A stretch of 64,000 nt of DNA. It comes from Actinocrinis sp035653575. GTDB taxonomy: Bacteria; Actinomycetota; Actinomycetes; Streptomycetales; Catenulisporaceae. Location: positions 4,233 to 68,232 of the forward strand of contig NZ_DASRBQ010000069.1 in NCBI RefSeq assembly GCF_035653575.1, read 5' to 3'. A program made the position numbers and the translations under genes. Positions within the stretch are counted from its first letter, which is position 1, and each line of letters begins with the position of its first letter. Below the pieces are notes generated by a model. The model had not been told where the DNA came from. It did no database searches and saw only the letters and a program-made list of their open reading frames with translations. Below, piece by piece: positions 42,677-53,791 of the stretch.

Positions 42677-44707
42677 ATGTCTGACGAAGCGCCGCTCGCC
42701 TCGCTCGCCCACGAGGAGGGCGAGTTCCGCGCAGCCCCCGGCGGCCTGGAGTGGACCGGCCGCCAGGAGACCCTACGGATCGAGGCCTGGGGCGCCGACG
42801 CGCTGCGAGTCCGTTCCCGGGTCGGCGGGCCGATCCTCGACGCTCTGCCGGGCGCCCTGGTCGCCGAGACCGCTCCGCCGCTCGATATCGAGCCGACGGT
42901 CGTCATCGGCACGCGCGAGGCGACCATCGTCAACGGCGCCGTTACCGCGACGATCTCCGTCATCGGCCGGATCACCTTTACCCGTACCGCTGATGGCGCC
43001 GAACTGCTCGCAGAGCAGGATGCGCACTTCTGGTGGCCTGGGCCGCGACTGCGTACCGCACACGGCAACGGCTACGCGCGCCTTGAGCAGCGTTTCGCGG
43101 CGTACCCCGACGAACGGCTGTACGGCCTCGGCCAGCACCAGCACGGCCTCTACGACCAGAAGGGCGCTGTCGTCGAGCTCGTACAGCGCAACTCAGAGGT
43201 CAGCATCCCTTTTCTGGTTTCCTCGCGCGGCTACGGCTTCCTGTGGAACAACCCCGCCATCGGCCGCGTGGAACTGGCCGTCAACGGCACCCGCTGGGTC
43301 GCTGACAGCGCCCGCCAGCTCGACTACTGGATCACCGCGGGCTCGCCCGCGCAGATCCAGCGCAACTACGCCGACGCCACCGGCCACGCCCCGCTGCTGC
43401 CGGAGTGGGCGGCCGGATTCTGGCAGTGCAAGCTGCGCTACAAGTCGCAGGAGGAACTGCTTGAGGTCGCCCGCGAATACCACCGCCGCGGCCTGCCCCT
43501 CGCGGTGATCGTCGCCGACTTCTTCCACTGGACGCATCTGGGCGAGTGGCGCTTCGATCCGGCCGAGTGGCCGGACCCGCAGGCCGCGGTCAAGGAGCTG
43601 GAGCAGTACGGAACCCGGCTGATGGTGTCGGTCTGGCCCTCCGTCAGCCCGTTGTCCGAGTTCCACGCGGAGATGGAGCGGCGCGGCCTGTTCATCGGCA
43701 CCGAGTTCGGCCCGGTCGCGCACGCCGACTGGCCGGACAAGGGCATCGACAAGACGGTGCAGGTCGCCTTCTACGACGCGACCAACCCGGTGGCCCGCGA
43801 GTTCGTGTGGTCAAAGGTGCGGGAGAACTACCTCTCCCTCGGCATCGAGGTCTTCTGGGCCGACGCCTGCGAACCCGAACTCAAGCCCGGCTACTCGGCG
43901 AACCTGCGCTACCACGCCGGTCCCGGCCTCGAAGTCGGCAACATGTACCCGCGCGAGAACTCCCGGATGTTCCACGAGGGCATGCTCACCGAGGGCCGCA
44001 CCGAGGTGGTCACCCTCAACCGCTCGGCCTGGGCCGGCTCGCAGCGTTATGGCGCGATCCTCTGGTCCGGCGACATATTCACCGACTTCGAGACGCTGCG
44101 TAAGCAGATCCCGGCAGGCCTGAACACCGCGCTGAGCGGAATCCCGTGGTGGAACACCGACATCGGCGGCTTCCACGGCGGCGACCCGACCTCCCCGGAC
44201 TATCGCGAGGTGATGGTCCGCTGGTTCCAGTTCGGCGCGTTCAGCCCGATCTTCCGGCTGCACGGCGTGCGCTCCCCGGCCACGCCCTTCGGTCCGCAGA
44301 TGACCGGCGCGCCCAACGAGATCTGGTCTTACGGCGAGGAAGCGGCCGAGATCATGGCCTCGTACATCGCGCTGCGCGAGCGGATCAAGCCGTACATCGT
44401 CGACGTGATGCGTGACGCGCACGAGAGCGGTCTCACTCCGATGCGGCCCTTCTTCGTCGAGTTCCCGGATGACCCGAAGGCGTGGGAGATCGACACGGCG
44501 TACCTGTTCGGCCCGGATCTGCTTGTCGCGCCGGTGCTTGAGGCCGGTGCGCGTGAGTGGACGGTGTACCTGCCCTCGGGCGCCTCGTGGCGCGATGCGT
44601 GGACCGGACAGGAGTACGAGGGTGGCCAGTCGGTGACCGTCGACGCTCCGCTGGAACGCATTCCGCTCTTCCTGCGCGACGGTGCGGTACTGCCGATCAC
44701 CGAGTAG
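42677..44707 (+). CDS. Intracellular GH31 glycosidase, likely alpha-xylosidase
   Basis: 676 residues. The N-terminal beta-sandwich (about 20-240) is followed by the barrel. Nucleophile D396 is in IEVFWADACEPE, and the acid/base is D466 in AILWSGDIFTDFE. WQCKLRYKSQEELLEVAREY and PLAVIVADFFHW are typical of the alpha-xylosidase branch; the WADA.EPE motif also occurs in xyloglucan-active enzymes. No signal peptide. It would remove non-reducing alpha-xylose from imported xyloglucan oligosaccharides, allowing GH3 to act. Alpha-glucosidase activity cannot be excluded from sequence alone. Confidence 0.88.
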   Translation: MSDEAPLASLAHEEGEFRAAPGGLEWTGRQETLRIEAWGADALRVRSRVGGPILDALPGALVAETAPPLDIEPTVVIGTREATIVNGAVTATISVIGRITFTRTADGAELLAEQDAHFWWPGPRLRTAHGNGYARLEQRFAAYPDERLYGLGQHQHGLYDQKGAVVELVQRNSEVSIPFLVSSRGYGFLWNNPAIGRVELAVNGTRWVADSARQLDYWITAGSPAQIQRNYADATGHAPLLPEWAAGFWQCKLRYKSQEELLEVAREYHRRGLPLAVIVADFFHWTHLGEWRFDPAEWPDPQAAVKELEQYGTRLMVSVWPSVSPLSEFHAEMERRGLFIGTEFGPVAHADWPDKGIDKTVQVAFYDATNPVAREFVWSKVRENYLSLGIEVFWADACEPELKPGYSANLRYHAGPGLEVGNMYPRENSRMFHEGMLTEGRTEVVTLNRSAWAGSQRYGAILWSGDIFTDFETLRKQIPAGLNTALSGIPWWNTDIGGFHGGDPTSPDYREVMVRWFQFGAFSPIFRLHGVRSPATPFGPQMTGAPNEIWSYGEEAAEIMASYIALRERIKPYIVDVMRDAHESGLTPMRPFFVEFPDDPKAWEIDTAYLFGPDLLVAPVLEAGAREWTVYLPSGASWRDAWTGQEYEGGQSVTVDAPLERIPLFLRDGAVLPITE

Positions 44708-44770
44708 TCGTCAAGAGCGCTGAGCTGCGCGTAAGCAGAGCACACGTCGCGTCCGGGTACCGTTGCTGTC

Positions 44771-46657
<1,887 letters not shown>

Positions 46658-46782
46658 TCCGCTTCGGCTAGCGGTTCGGAAATTCGTATTTTCGCAGTAC
46701 GCGCATACCGGCCGCGAAGTTCACGCTTTCGAGTGAGGGCAGTGGATTTCGCCACGCGAGCGATCCCGCGCGCCTACGGTCG

Positions 46783-47256
46783 ATGTGTACTGACCGCGTC
46801 GTGTCGTCGGGGGTTGAAGCCGTGACGTACGGGAGCTGCGATAACTTGACCGAGCGGGAGCGTCACGTGCTGATGCGCCTGGCCGAGGGCGAGTCGAACC
46901 GGCAGATCGCCAAGAACCTGTCCATCACGCCGTCCACCGCCCGCACGCACACCCGCAACGTGCTGACCAAACTCGGCGTCAGCTCGCGGGTTCTGGCCAT
47001 CGCCTCCGCGCAGCCGGTTCAGGTCTCGATCCCGGCGCTCGTGCCGCAGCCCGTACCCGCCGATCCGGTCGACGCGCTGACTCGCCGCGAGCGCGAAGTG
47101 CTCGGCTGCATGGTCGAAGGGCTGGCTCGGGCCTCGATCGCCGCGCGGCTCGGCGTCTCCCCGAACACCGTGCGCACGCACGTGCGCCACATCCTCGCCA
47201 AGCTCGGCGTGCACTCGACTCCGGAGGCCGTGGCGCTCGTCTCGAAGCGGGCCTAG
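46783..47256 (+). CDS. Tandem double LuxR-type helix-turn-helix protein
   Basis: 157 residues made of two GerE/LuxR DNA-binding domains and little else. Domain 1 (about 20-75) is LTERERHVLMRLAEGESNRQIAKNLSITPSTARTHTRNVLTKLGV. Domain 2 (about 97-155) is LTRREREVLGCMVEGLARASIAARLGVSPNTVRTHVRHILAKLGV. They are joined by a Pro-rich linker. There is no receiver, sensor or dimerisation domain. It could bind two half-sites as a monomer. The start is uncertain: ATG at 46783 has no ribosome site, and GTG at 46822 is possible. Confidence 0.82.
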   Translation: MCTDRVVSSGVEAVTYGSCDNLTERERHVLMRLAEGESNRQIAKNLSITPSTARTHTRNVLTKLGVSSRVLAIASAQPVQVSIPALVPQPVPADPVDALTRREREVLGCMVEGLARASIAARLGVSPNTVRTHVRHILAKLGVHSTPEAVALVSKRA

Positions 47257-47293
47257 CGTCCGACGCTGTGTGCCCCGGCTACGGCTGCCACGA

Positions 47294-48217
47294 CTACGGC
47301 TGATGGACCACAATCCGCTCCGTGCCGCAGTAGACGTTGGCGGATTCGCCGCGCACGAAGCCCGCGAGCGTCATGCCGGACTCCCGCGCCAACTCCACCG
47401 CCAGCGAGGAGGGCGCGGAGACCGCGGCGAGGAGCGGAATTCCGGCGGCCGCCGCCTTCTGCACGAGTTCGAAGGAAGCGCGCCCGCTCACCGCGAGCAG
47501 ATGCCCGCGTAGCGGCAGGCGACCGTCGCGCACCGCCCAGCCGATCACCTTGTCCACCGCGTTGTGCCGCCCGACGTCCTCACGCACGCACAGTAGCGTC
47601 CCGTCCGACGCGAACAGCCCGGCTGCGTGCAGGCCACCGGTCTTCGAGAACAGCTTCTGACTGCCGCGTAGCGTCTTCGGCAGCGAATACAGAACCTCGG
47701 CCGTGATCCGCAGGGGATCGGTCTCCACGCTCCAGTGCGCGTTGGCGCGGACGGCCTCGATGCTGGACTTGCCGCACACGCCGCAGGCGCTCGTGGTGTA
47801 GGTGTTGCGGTCGAGCGACCAGAGCGGCAGAGCCGTGCCCGGCGCGAGATCGACGTCGACGATGTTGTACGTGTCGTGCGCCGCCTCGATACGCCCAGTC
47901 TCGTGGCGCCCGAGCTCGATGCGCTCGGCTGAGGACCACTCGCCGCCGAGCCCGACCGGACCCGAGCAGGCCGAGTCGCCGCAGAACCGCATGCGGGCCA
48001 GCTGGTGCGCGTCCCGGATCACGCCTTCGCCGACGAGGTAACCCGCCACCAGGTCGAAATCGTCGCCCGGCGTCCGCATCGTCACCGCGATCTGCTTGCC
48101 GGCGACCCGGATCTCCAGCGGCTCCTCGGCAGCCAGCGTGTCCCGCGAGCGCCGCGCTCCGCCGCCCGCGTCACCGCCGAGCTTCAGCACTGCCTCGCGC
48201 GTCGTCACCCTGCCCAT
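47294..48217 (-). CDS. fdhD: FdhD sulfurtransferase for formate dehydrogenase
   Basis: 307 residues. Carries sulfur from a cysteine desulfurase to the molybdenum cofactor of formate dehydrogenase. Motifs: EEPLEIRV, the functional cysteines in SACGVCGKSSIEAV, FSKTGGLHAAGLF, REDVGRHNAVDKVIG and SGRASFELVQKAAAAG. No formate dehydrogenase gene lies in the window. ATG at 48217 (MGRVTTREAVLKL) is preferred over a start three codons earlier. It converges with the LuxR-like gene. Confidence 0.94.
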   Translation of the reverse strand: MGRVTTREAVLKLGGDAGGGARRSRDTLAAEEPLEIRVAGKQIAVTMRTPGDDFDLVAGYLVGEGVIRDAHQLARMRFCGDSACSGPVGLGGEWSSAERIELGRHETGRIEAAHDTYNIVDVDLAPGTALPLWSLDRNTYTTSACGVCGKSSIEAVRANAHWSVETDPLRITAEVLYSLPKTLRGSQKLFSKTGGLHAAGLFASDGTLLCVREDVGRHNAVDKVIGWAVRDGRLPLRGHLLAVSGRASFELVQKAAAAGIPLLAAVSAPSSLAVELARESGMTLAGFVRGESANVYCGTERIVVHQP

Positions 48218-48387
48218 GCCATGCACGGTACCCCCGCTGCGCGAACCGCAACGTACCGCACGAGCCGGCGCAAAAGCACGACGCTCCGCGTCCCGATGGA
48301 CGCGGAGCGCGCGAGATGCCCGTTCAGCGAAGAGGGGCTTCTTGGTGCAACTGACTACAGCGGCCTGTGACTACACAGCGGCCTGGA

Positions 48388-48591
48388 CTACAGGGGCTTG
48401 ACGTTCTCCGCCTGCGGGCCCTTCGGGCCGTTGGTAACTTCGAACTCGACGCGCTGGTTCTCGTCGAGCGAACGGTAGCCGCTCGTCTGGATCGCAGTGA
48501 AGTGGACGAAGACGTCGGCGCCGCCGTCGTCCTGGGAGATGAAGCCGTAGCCCTTCTCCGCGTTGAACCACTTGACCGTACCGGAAGCCAT
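48388..48591 (-). CDS. Cold-shock protein (CspA family)
   Basis: 67 residues, the standard length. An RNA/single-stranded DNA-binding OB fold with RNP1 (KGYGFISQ) and RNP2 (DVFVHFTAI). Helps RNA stay unfolded in cold or stress. AGGAGAG directly before ATG is a strong ribosome site. A long leader is likely, since a hairpin sits 122 bases upstream on the transcribed strand. Confidence 0.97.
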   Translation of the reverse strand: MASGTVKWFNAEKGYGFISQDDGGADVFVHFTAIQTSGYRSLDENQRVEFEVTNGPKGPQAENVKPL

Positions 48592-48712
48592 CTCTCTCCT
48601 CTAGGAAGGGGACGTCGGACAGGTCCCACACTGCGTGGGTCCCGGGTTGCCCTCCACGAACCGTCCCGCTTTGCCAGTCACGCCGGGAGAGGATGCGCCA
48701 CGAAACACAAAG

Positions 48713-48736
48713 GCCCGCGGCCGTACTCCCGCGGGC
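48713..48736 (-). promoter_or_regulatory. Hairpin with T-rich tail upstream of the csp gene
   Basis: GCCCGCGG / CCGCGGGC, an eight-base perfect stem. Read on the minus strand it is followed by CTTTGTGTTT, so it looks like an intrinsic terminator. No minus-strand gene ends before it, because the next gene upstream is divergent. It may be an attenuator in the csp leader. The rest of the gap 48592-48938 holds no gene. Confidence 0.5.
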
Positions 48737-48938
48737 GTTCAAACGAAGCATTCAGGGAACTGCAGCTGCAACCGGGGCCACCTTAACACGTGACTACCGC
48801 CACGTCCCTCGTTCCAACGGGTGAAATTCGAAAAGATCCCCGTTCGCTAGGGGCGAACGCTGTCCGAGACCTGGCACAAACCACCGTATGCGGTACCACC
48901 AGGTCAAAAACCGGGTGCGCGATGGTCATACAGCGCCT

Positions 48939-50906
48939 ATGGTCCTTACCATGCCCCCTTCTTCGCCGTCCGGCGGTTCTTTCGCGTCCCTATGGCGTCT
49001 GAAGACCTATGTTCGTCCGTATCGGTGGCAGATGCTGCTCATGTTCACCGTCGCCCTCGCCGGCACGCTCGTCGGCGTCGCCGTACCCCTGCTGACCAAG
49101 GCGGTCGTGGACGGGCCGCTGCGCCGGGGGGACCGCGGCGCGCTCTGGCTGCTCGGCTTCTACGCGCTGCTGTTCGGCCTGGCCGAGGCCACCCTCATCC
49201 TCGCCCGCCGGCTCACCCTGGCCAACAGCGCGCTCGGCATCGAGAAGGACCTGCGCGACGAGCTCTACGCGCACCTGCAGCGCCTCGACGTCGGCTTCCA
49301 CGACTCCTGGCAGTCGGGCCAGCTGGTCGCCCGGATGACCAGCGACATCTCCGCGATCCGGCGGTTCCTCGGCTTCGCGCTGATCTTCCTGGTGGTCAAC
49401 ACGATCACCTTCGGCGTGGTCGGCGTGCTGCTGATCGTCATCCACCCGCTGCTCGGCGGCGTGATCGTGGTGCTCGGACTGCCACTGAGCTATGTGATCT
49501 TCAAGTACTCGCGGACGTACCGGCGGCAGATCCGCGCCGTGCAGGACCAGCAGGGCGAGGTGGCCACCGACGTCGAGGAGTCGGCGCTCGGCATCCGCGC
49601 CATCAAGTCCTTCGGCCGAGCCGGCTTCCTGGCCGACCGCTACCTGGCCAAGGCGCGCAAGCTGCGCGGCCTCCAGCTGACCCAGATCAAGACGCTGGCC
49701 GAGATCTGGGCGGTGATCATCGCGCAGCCGCAGGTGGTGCTCGGGCTGATCGTCCTCGGCGGCGGCGTCGCGGTGGCCGACGGCACCCTCACCCTCGGCA
49801 CCCTGGTCGCCTTCATCTCCCTCTACCTGCTGCTGATCTGGCCGATCGAGTCGATGGGCTGGCTGCTCGCGGCCTCCCAGGAGGCCAACACCGCGGCCGA
49901 GCGGGTCTTCGAAGTGCTCGACGCCGAGCCGCAGATCCTCAGCCCGCAGATCCCAGATCCCCAGGCGCAAGGTGCCCAAGTGCAAGGTCCTCAGGCGCAA
50001 GGTCCCCAGGCCGACGCCGCACCGGCCGCCGCACAGCTGCCCGCGCAGGCCTCGGCGGCGGCTGACGTCCCGGCCGCCGCCCGGCTGACCGAGCGCCCGC
50101 GCCCCGAGGTGCGGCCGGCTCCCGCGGCCGACAACGCGCGCCTCGCCTTCGAGCACGTGAGCTTCAGCTACCCGGTCGCCCTGGGCCGGGTTTCCGAGCA
50201 GGCGATCCTCACCGACGTGAACCTGCGCCTGGCCCCCGGCGAGACCATCGCGATCGTCGGCCCGACCGGCTGCGGCAAGACCACCCTGACGTCGCTGGTG
50301 CCGCGACTCTACGACGTCACCGCCGGCCGGGTGCTGGTCGACGGGACTGACGTGCGCGACCTGCCGCTGACCGAGCTGCGCGCCCGGGTCGCCTGCGCCT
50401 TCGAGGACCCGACCCTGTTCTCCGCCAGCGTCCGGGAGAACCTCGTGCTCGGCCGCCCCGAGGCCACCGAGGAGCAGGTCGAGGAGGCGCTGCGGATCGC
50501 GCAGGCCGGCTTCGTGCACGAGCTGCCCTGGGGCCTGGACACCCGGGTCGGCGAGCAGGGCCTGTCCCTCTCCGGTGGACAGCGCCAGCGCCTGGCCCTG
50601 GCCCGCGCCGTGCTCGGCCGCCCGCCGGTGCTCGTGCTCGACGACCCGCTCTCCGCGCTCGACGTGCACACCGAGGGCCTGGTCGAGCAGGCGCTGCGCG
50701 CGGTCCTGGCCGAGACCACCGGCCTGGTCGTCGCGCACCGCGCCTCCACCGTGCTGCTCGCCGACCGGGTCGCCCTGCTCGGCCCGCACCCCGACGGCGG
50801 CCACACCATCACCGCGCTCGGCACCCACCACGAGCTGCTGGAGACCGAGCCCGCCTACCGCGACCTGCTGTCGCAGAGCTCTGAACTCGTCGAGGAAGGC
50901 GTTTAA
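48939..50906 (+). CDS. ABC exporter subunit 1 (degenerate ATPase site)
   Basis: 655 residues. An ABC transmembrane domain with six segments (about 30-310), then a low-complexity Pro/Gln/Ala linker (PQAQGAQVQGPQAQGPQ, about 350-400), then the ATPase domain with Walker A GPTGCGKTT, signature LSGGQRQRLALARA, Walker B VLVLDDPLSALD and VVAHRAS. The catalytic Glu after Walker B is replaced by Asp (DD), so this subunit carries the weak site of a heterodimer. The stop is five bases before the partner gene. The start is uncertain: ATG at 48939 follows a CATACA -10-like box closely (leaderless), and ATG at 48951 is also possible. The substrate is unknown. Confidence 0.9.
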   Translation: MVLTMPPSSPSGGSFASLWRLKTYVRPYRWQMLLMFTVALAGTLVGVAVPLLTKAVVDGPLRRGDRGALWLLGFYALLFGLAEATLILARRLTLANSALGIEKDLRDELYAHLQRLDVGFHDSWQSGQLVARMTSDISAIRRFLGFALIFLVVNTITFGVVGVLLIVIHPLLGGVIVVLGLPLSYVIFKYSRTYRRQIRAVQDQQGEVATDVEESALGIRAIKSFGRAGFLADRYLAKARKLRGLQLTQIKTLAEIWAVIIAQPQVVLGLIVLGGGVAVADGTLTLGTLVAFISLYLLLIWPIESMGWLLAASQEANTAAERVFEVLDAEPQILSPQIPDPQAQGAQVQGPQAQGPQADAAPAAAQLPAQASAAADVPAAARLTERPRPEVRPAPAADNARLAFEHVSFSYPVALGRVSEQAILTDVNLRLAPGETIAIVGPTGCGKTTLTSLVPRLYDVTAGRVLVDGTDVRDLPLTELRARVACAFEDPTLFSASVRENLVLGRPEATEEQVEEALRIAQAGFVHELPWGLDTRVGEQGLSLSGGQRQRLALARAVLGRPPVLVLDDPLSALDVHTEGLVEQALRAVLAETTGLVVAHRASTVLLADRVALLGPHPDGGHTITALGTHHELLETEPAYRDLLSQSSELVEEGV

Positions 50907-50911
50907 CCCGC

Positions 50912-52864
50912 ATGACCGTGCTCGACACCGACTCCGACGCATCCGCCGCCCGATCCGCCGACTCCGACAAGAACGCTGCCGACAAGAACGCCGAAGACAA
51001 GAACGCCGCCGTACTGGACGACTGGCGCGGGGTCGCCGCCGAGAAGGCCGACGAGATCTCGGCCAGCGGCGGGCTGTTCCTGCGCGCCCGCTCCCGCCGG
51101 CTGCTCGCCCTGCTGCTGCGCCCGCACCGCCGCGCCCTGGCCTGGGCCACCTTCCTGATCGTCGTGGTCACCGGCGCCGAGATGGCCGGCCCGTACCTGG
51201 TGTCCGTCGGCATCGACTCCGGCATCCCGGCGATCCACCGCGGCGACTGGGCCCCGATCGGCGCCGCGGTCAGCGGCATCCTGGTCACCGCGCTGGCCGG
51301 AGCCCTGCTGCGGCTGCGATTCCTGAAGGTGGCCGGACGCATCGGCCAGGACGTCCTGTTCGACCTGCGCGGCCGGGTCTTCCGCCACTTCCAGCAGCTG
51401 CCGATCGCCTTCCACGAGCGGTACACCTCGGGCCGGGTGATCTCCCGGCTCACCAACGACCTCGACGCCCTGGGCGAGCTGGTCAACGCCAGCCTCGACG
51501 GCCTGATCGACGCGACGCTGAACATCGCGGTGATCGGCATCCTGCTGGCCGTGCTCGACCCCGAGCTCTCGCTGTTCCTGCTGATCTGCCTGCCTGCGCT
51601 CTACCTGCTGCTGCGCTGGTACACCAACGGCTCGCGGGTCGCCTACCGCCGCACCCGCGAGGCGATCGCCGCGCTGATCGTGCAGTTCGTCGAGACCCTC
51701 AACGGCATCCGCGCCGTGCAGGCCTTCCGCCGCGAGCCGCGCAACGACGCGATCTTCGACCAGCTCAGCCGCGACTACAAGGACGCCAACGCGGACGCGC
51801 TGCGGCTGATGGCCTGGTTCATGCCCGGCATCAAGGCGGTCGGCGCGGTGATGACCGCCGCGGTGCTGATCTTCGGCGGCTTCCAGGTGATGGACCACGC
51901 GCTCGAGGTCGGCGTGCTCACCGCCTACCTGCTCTACCTGCGCCGGTTCTTCGACCCGCTGCAGGACCTGGCGATGTTCTACAACTCCTACCAGTCCGCC
52001 ACCGCCGCCCTGGAGAAGCTCTCCGGCGTGCTGGAGGAGGAGGCCAGCGTCCCCGAGCCGGCGAACCCCGCCGAGCTGCCCTCCCCGGTGCGCGGCGAGC
52101 TGCGCTTCGAGCATGTGCGCTTCGCCTACCCGCGGCGCGAGCAGCAGTCCCCGGACGGCGAGGCGACCCCCGAGAAGGTCATCCTGCCCGACCTTGAGCT
52201 GACCATCCCGGCCGGGCAGACCGTCGCGCTGGTCGGCGCCACCGGAGCCGGCAAGTCCACGCTGGCCCGGCTGATGTGCCGTTTCTACGACCCGGACGCC
52301 GGCGCGGTACGGCTCGACGGCATCGACCTGCGCGACCTGCGCGACACCGACCTGCGCCGCGCCGTGGTGATGGTCACCCAGGAGAACTTCCTGTTCAGCG
52401 GCACCGTCGCGGACAACATCCGGTTCGGCCGGCCCGACGCAACCGACGCGCAGGTGCGGGAGGCCGCCCAGGCCATCGGCGCGCACCAGTTCATCGCGGC
52501 GCTGCCGGACGGCTACGACACCGATGTGAAGAAGCGCGGCGGCCGCCTCTCGGCCGGGCAGCGGCAGCTGGTCGCCTTCGCCCGCGCGTTCCTCGCCGAT
52601 CCCGCCGTCCTGGTGCTCGACGAGGCCACCTCCTCGCTCGACGTGCCCAGCGAGCGGCTGGTGCAGCGGGCCCTGCGCACCATCCTGGCCGAGCGCACCG
52701 CGCTGATCATCGCGCACCGGCTCTCCACGGTGGAGATCGCGGACCGGGTGCTGGTCATGGAGGGCGGGCGGATCGTGGAGGACGGCACGCCGGCCGAACT
52801 GCTCGACGCCGCCGCGGGCCACTTCGCCGGGCTGCATTCCGCGTGGGTGGATTCGCTCGCCTAA
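50912..52864 (+). CDS. ABC exporter subunit 2 (canonical Walker B)
   Basis: 650 residues. Partner of the gene just upstream. The N-terminal tail has a small DKNAADKNAEDKNAA repeat, followed by a six-segment membrane domain (about 80-365) and an ATPase domain with Walker A GATGAGKST, Walker B VLVLDEATSSLD and IIAHRLS. The signature is LSAGQ instead of LSGGQ. Canonical Walker B here and degenerate Walker B in the partner fit a heterodimeric exporter with one active and one weak site. The substrate could be a drug, lipid or peptide. Confidence 0.92.
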   Translation: MTVLDTDSDASAARSADSDKNAADKNAEDKNAAVLDDWRGVAAEKADEISASGGLFLRARSRRLLALLLRPHRRALAWATFLIVVVTGAEMAGPYLVSVGIDSGIPAIHRGDWAPIGAAVSGILVTALAGALLRLRFLKVAGRIGQDVLFDLRGRVFRHFQQLPIAFHERYTSGRVISRLTNDLDALGELVNASLDGLIDATLNIAVIGILLAVLDPELSLFLLICLPALYLLLRWYTNGSRVAYRRTREAIAALIVQFVETLNGIRAVQAFRREPRNDAIFDQLSRDYKDANADALRLMAWFMPGIKAVGAVMTAAVLIFGGFQVMDHALEVGVLTAYLLYLRRFFDPLQDLAMFYNSYQSATAALEKLSGVLEEEASVPEPANPAELPSPVRGELRFEHVRFAYPRREQQSPDGEATPEKVILPDLELTIPAGQTVALVGATGAGKSTLARLMCRFYDPDAGAVRLDGIDLRDLRDTDLRRAVVMVTQENFLFSGTVADNIRFGRPDATDAQVREAAQAIGAHQFIAALPDGYDTDVKKRGGRLSAGQRQLVAFARAFLADPAVLVLDEATSSLDVPSERLVQRALRTILAERTALIIAHRLSTVEIADRVLVMEGGRIVEDGTPAELLDAAAGHFAGLHSAWVDSLA

Positions 52865-53055
52865 CCGATCGGACCCGGGAATTGCGCCGGCGTTCGGCGA
52901 ACCGGAATTCATAGGGAAAACCCTTGGTCCGGCGGCGGGCGCGAACCGGCTGAGAAAGCCGCGAAACCGGACGAATCCGAGTTCGCGGGCCCGAAACACA
53001 GGCGAGTTACCAGGGAGTATCCCGCTAATCGACCGAAGCAGCCTACGATCGCCCC

Positions 53056-53727
53056 ATGACCCGCGTACTGCTCGCAGAGGACGACGTGGCTATCGCCGAG
53101 CCTTTGGCCCGCGCGCTGCGCCGAGAGGGCTACGACGTGGACCTGCGCGCGGACGGCCCAGGGGCGCTGGCCCTGGCCCAGTCCGGCGTGGTCGACCTGC
53201 TCGTCCTCGACCTGGGGCTGCCCGGCATGGACGGGCTCGAGGTGTGCCGGCGGCTGCGCACCGACGGCCACGGCTTCCCGGTACTGGTGCTCACCGCCCG
53301 CGCCGACGAGGTGGACACCGTGGTCGGCCTCGACGCCGGCGCCGACGACTACGTGACCAAGCCCTTCCGGCTGGCCGAACTGCTGGCCCGGGTGCGCGCG
53401 CTGCTGCGCCGCGGCTCCCCGGACAGCGGGACGGCGGCCCGCGGCGTGCGTATCGACGTCGAGTCGCACCGCGCCTTCCTCGGCGACGAGGAGCTGAACC
53501 TGACCGCCAAGGAGTTCGACCTGCTGCGCGTGCTGGTGCGCGACGCCGGCCGCGTGATAACCAGGGAACAACTGATGCGCGAAGTCTGGGACACTACCTG
53601 GTGGTCCTCGACCAAGACGCTCGACATGCACATCTCCTGGCTGCGTAAGAAGCTCGGCGACGACGCCGCCAACCCCCGGTTCATCTCCACCGTGCGGGGG
53701 GTCGGCTTCCGGTTCGAGCGCGGCTGA
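53056..53727 (+). CDS. OmpR-family response regulator
   Basis: 223 residues. Receiver with D52 in LLVLDLGLPGMDG and the KPFRLAELLARVRALL segment, then a winged helix (LTAKEFDLLRVLVRDAG, ITREQLMREVW, LDMHISWLRKKLGDD, VRGVGFRFE). ATG at 53056 follows TACGAT by six bases, so a leaderless transcript is likely. Operon with the kinase 64 bases downstream. The target is unknown; the exporter pair upstream is one candidate. Confidence 0.93.
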   Translation: MTRVLLAEDDVAIAEPLARALRREGYDVDLRADGPGALALAQSGVVDLLVLDLGLPGMDGLEVCRRLRTDGHGFPVLVLTARADEVDTVVGLDAGADDYVTKPFRLAELLARVRALLRRGSPDSGTAARGVRIDVESHRAFLGDEELNLTAKEFDLLRVLVRDAGRVITREQLMREVWDTTWWSSTKTLDMHISWLRKKLGDDAANPRFISTVRGVGFRFERG

Positions 53728-53791
53728 TTGACGTGTCCCGCGGCGGTCGAACCCGGACCAGCAAGGCACCGTCCAGGGCCAGGGGGGTTCG

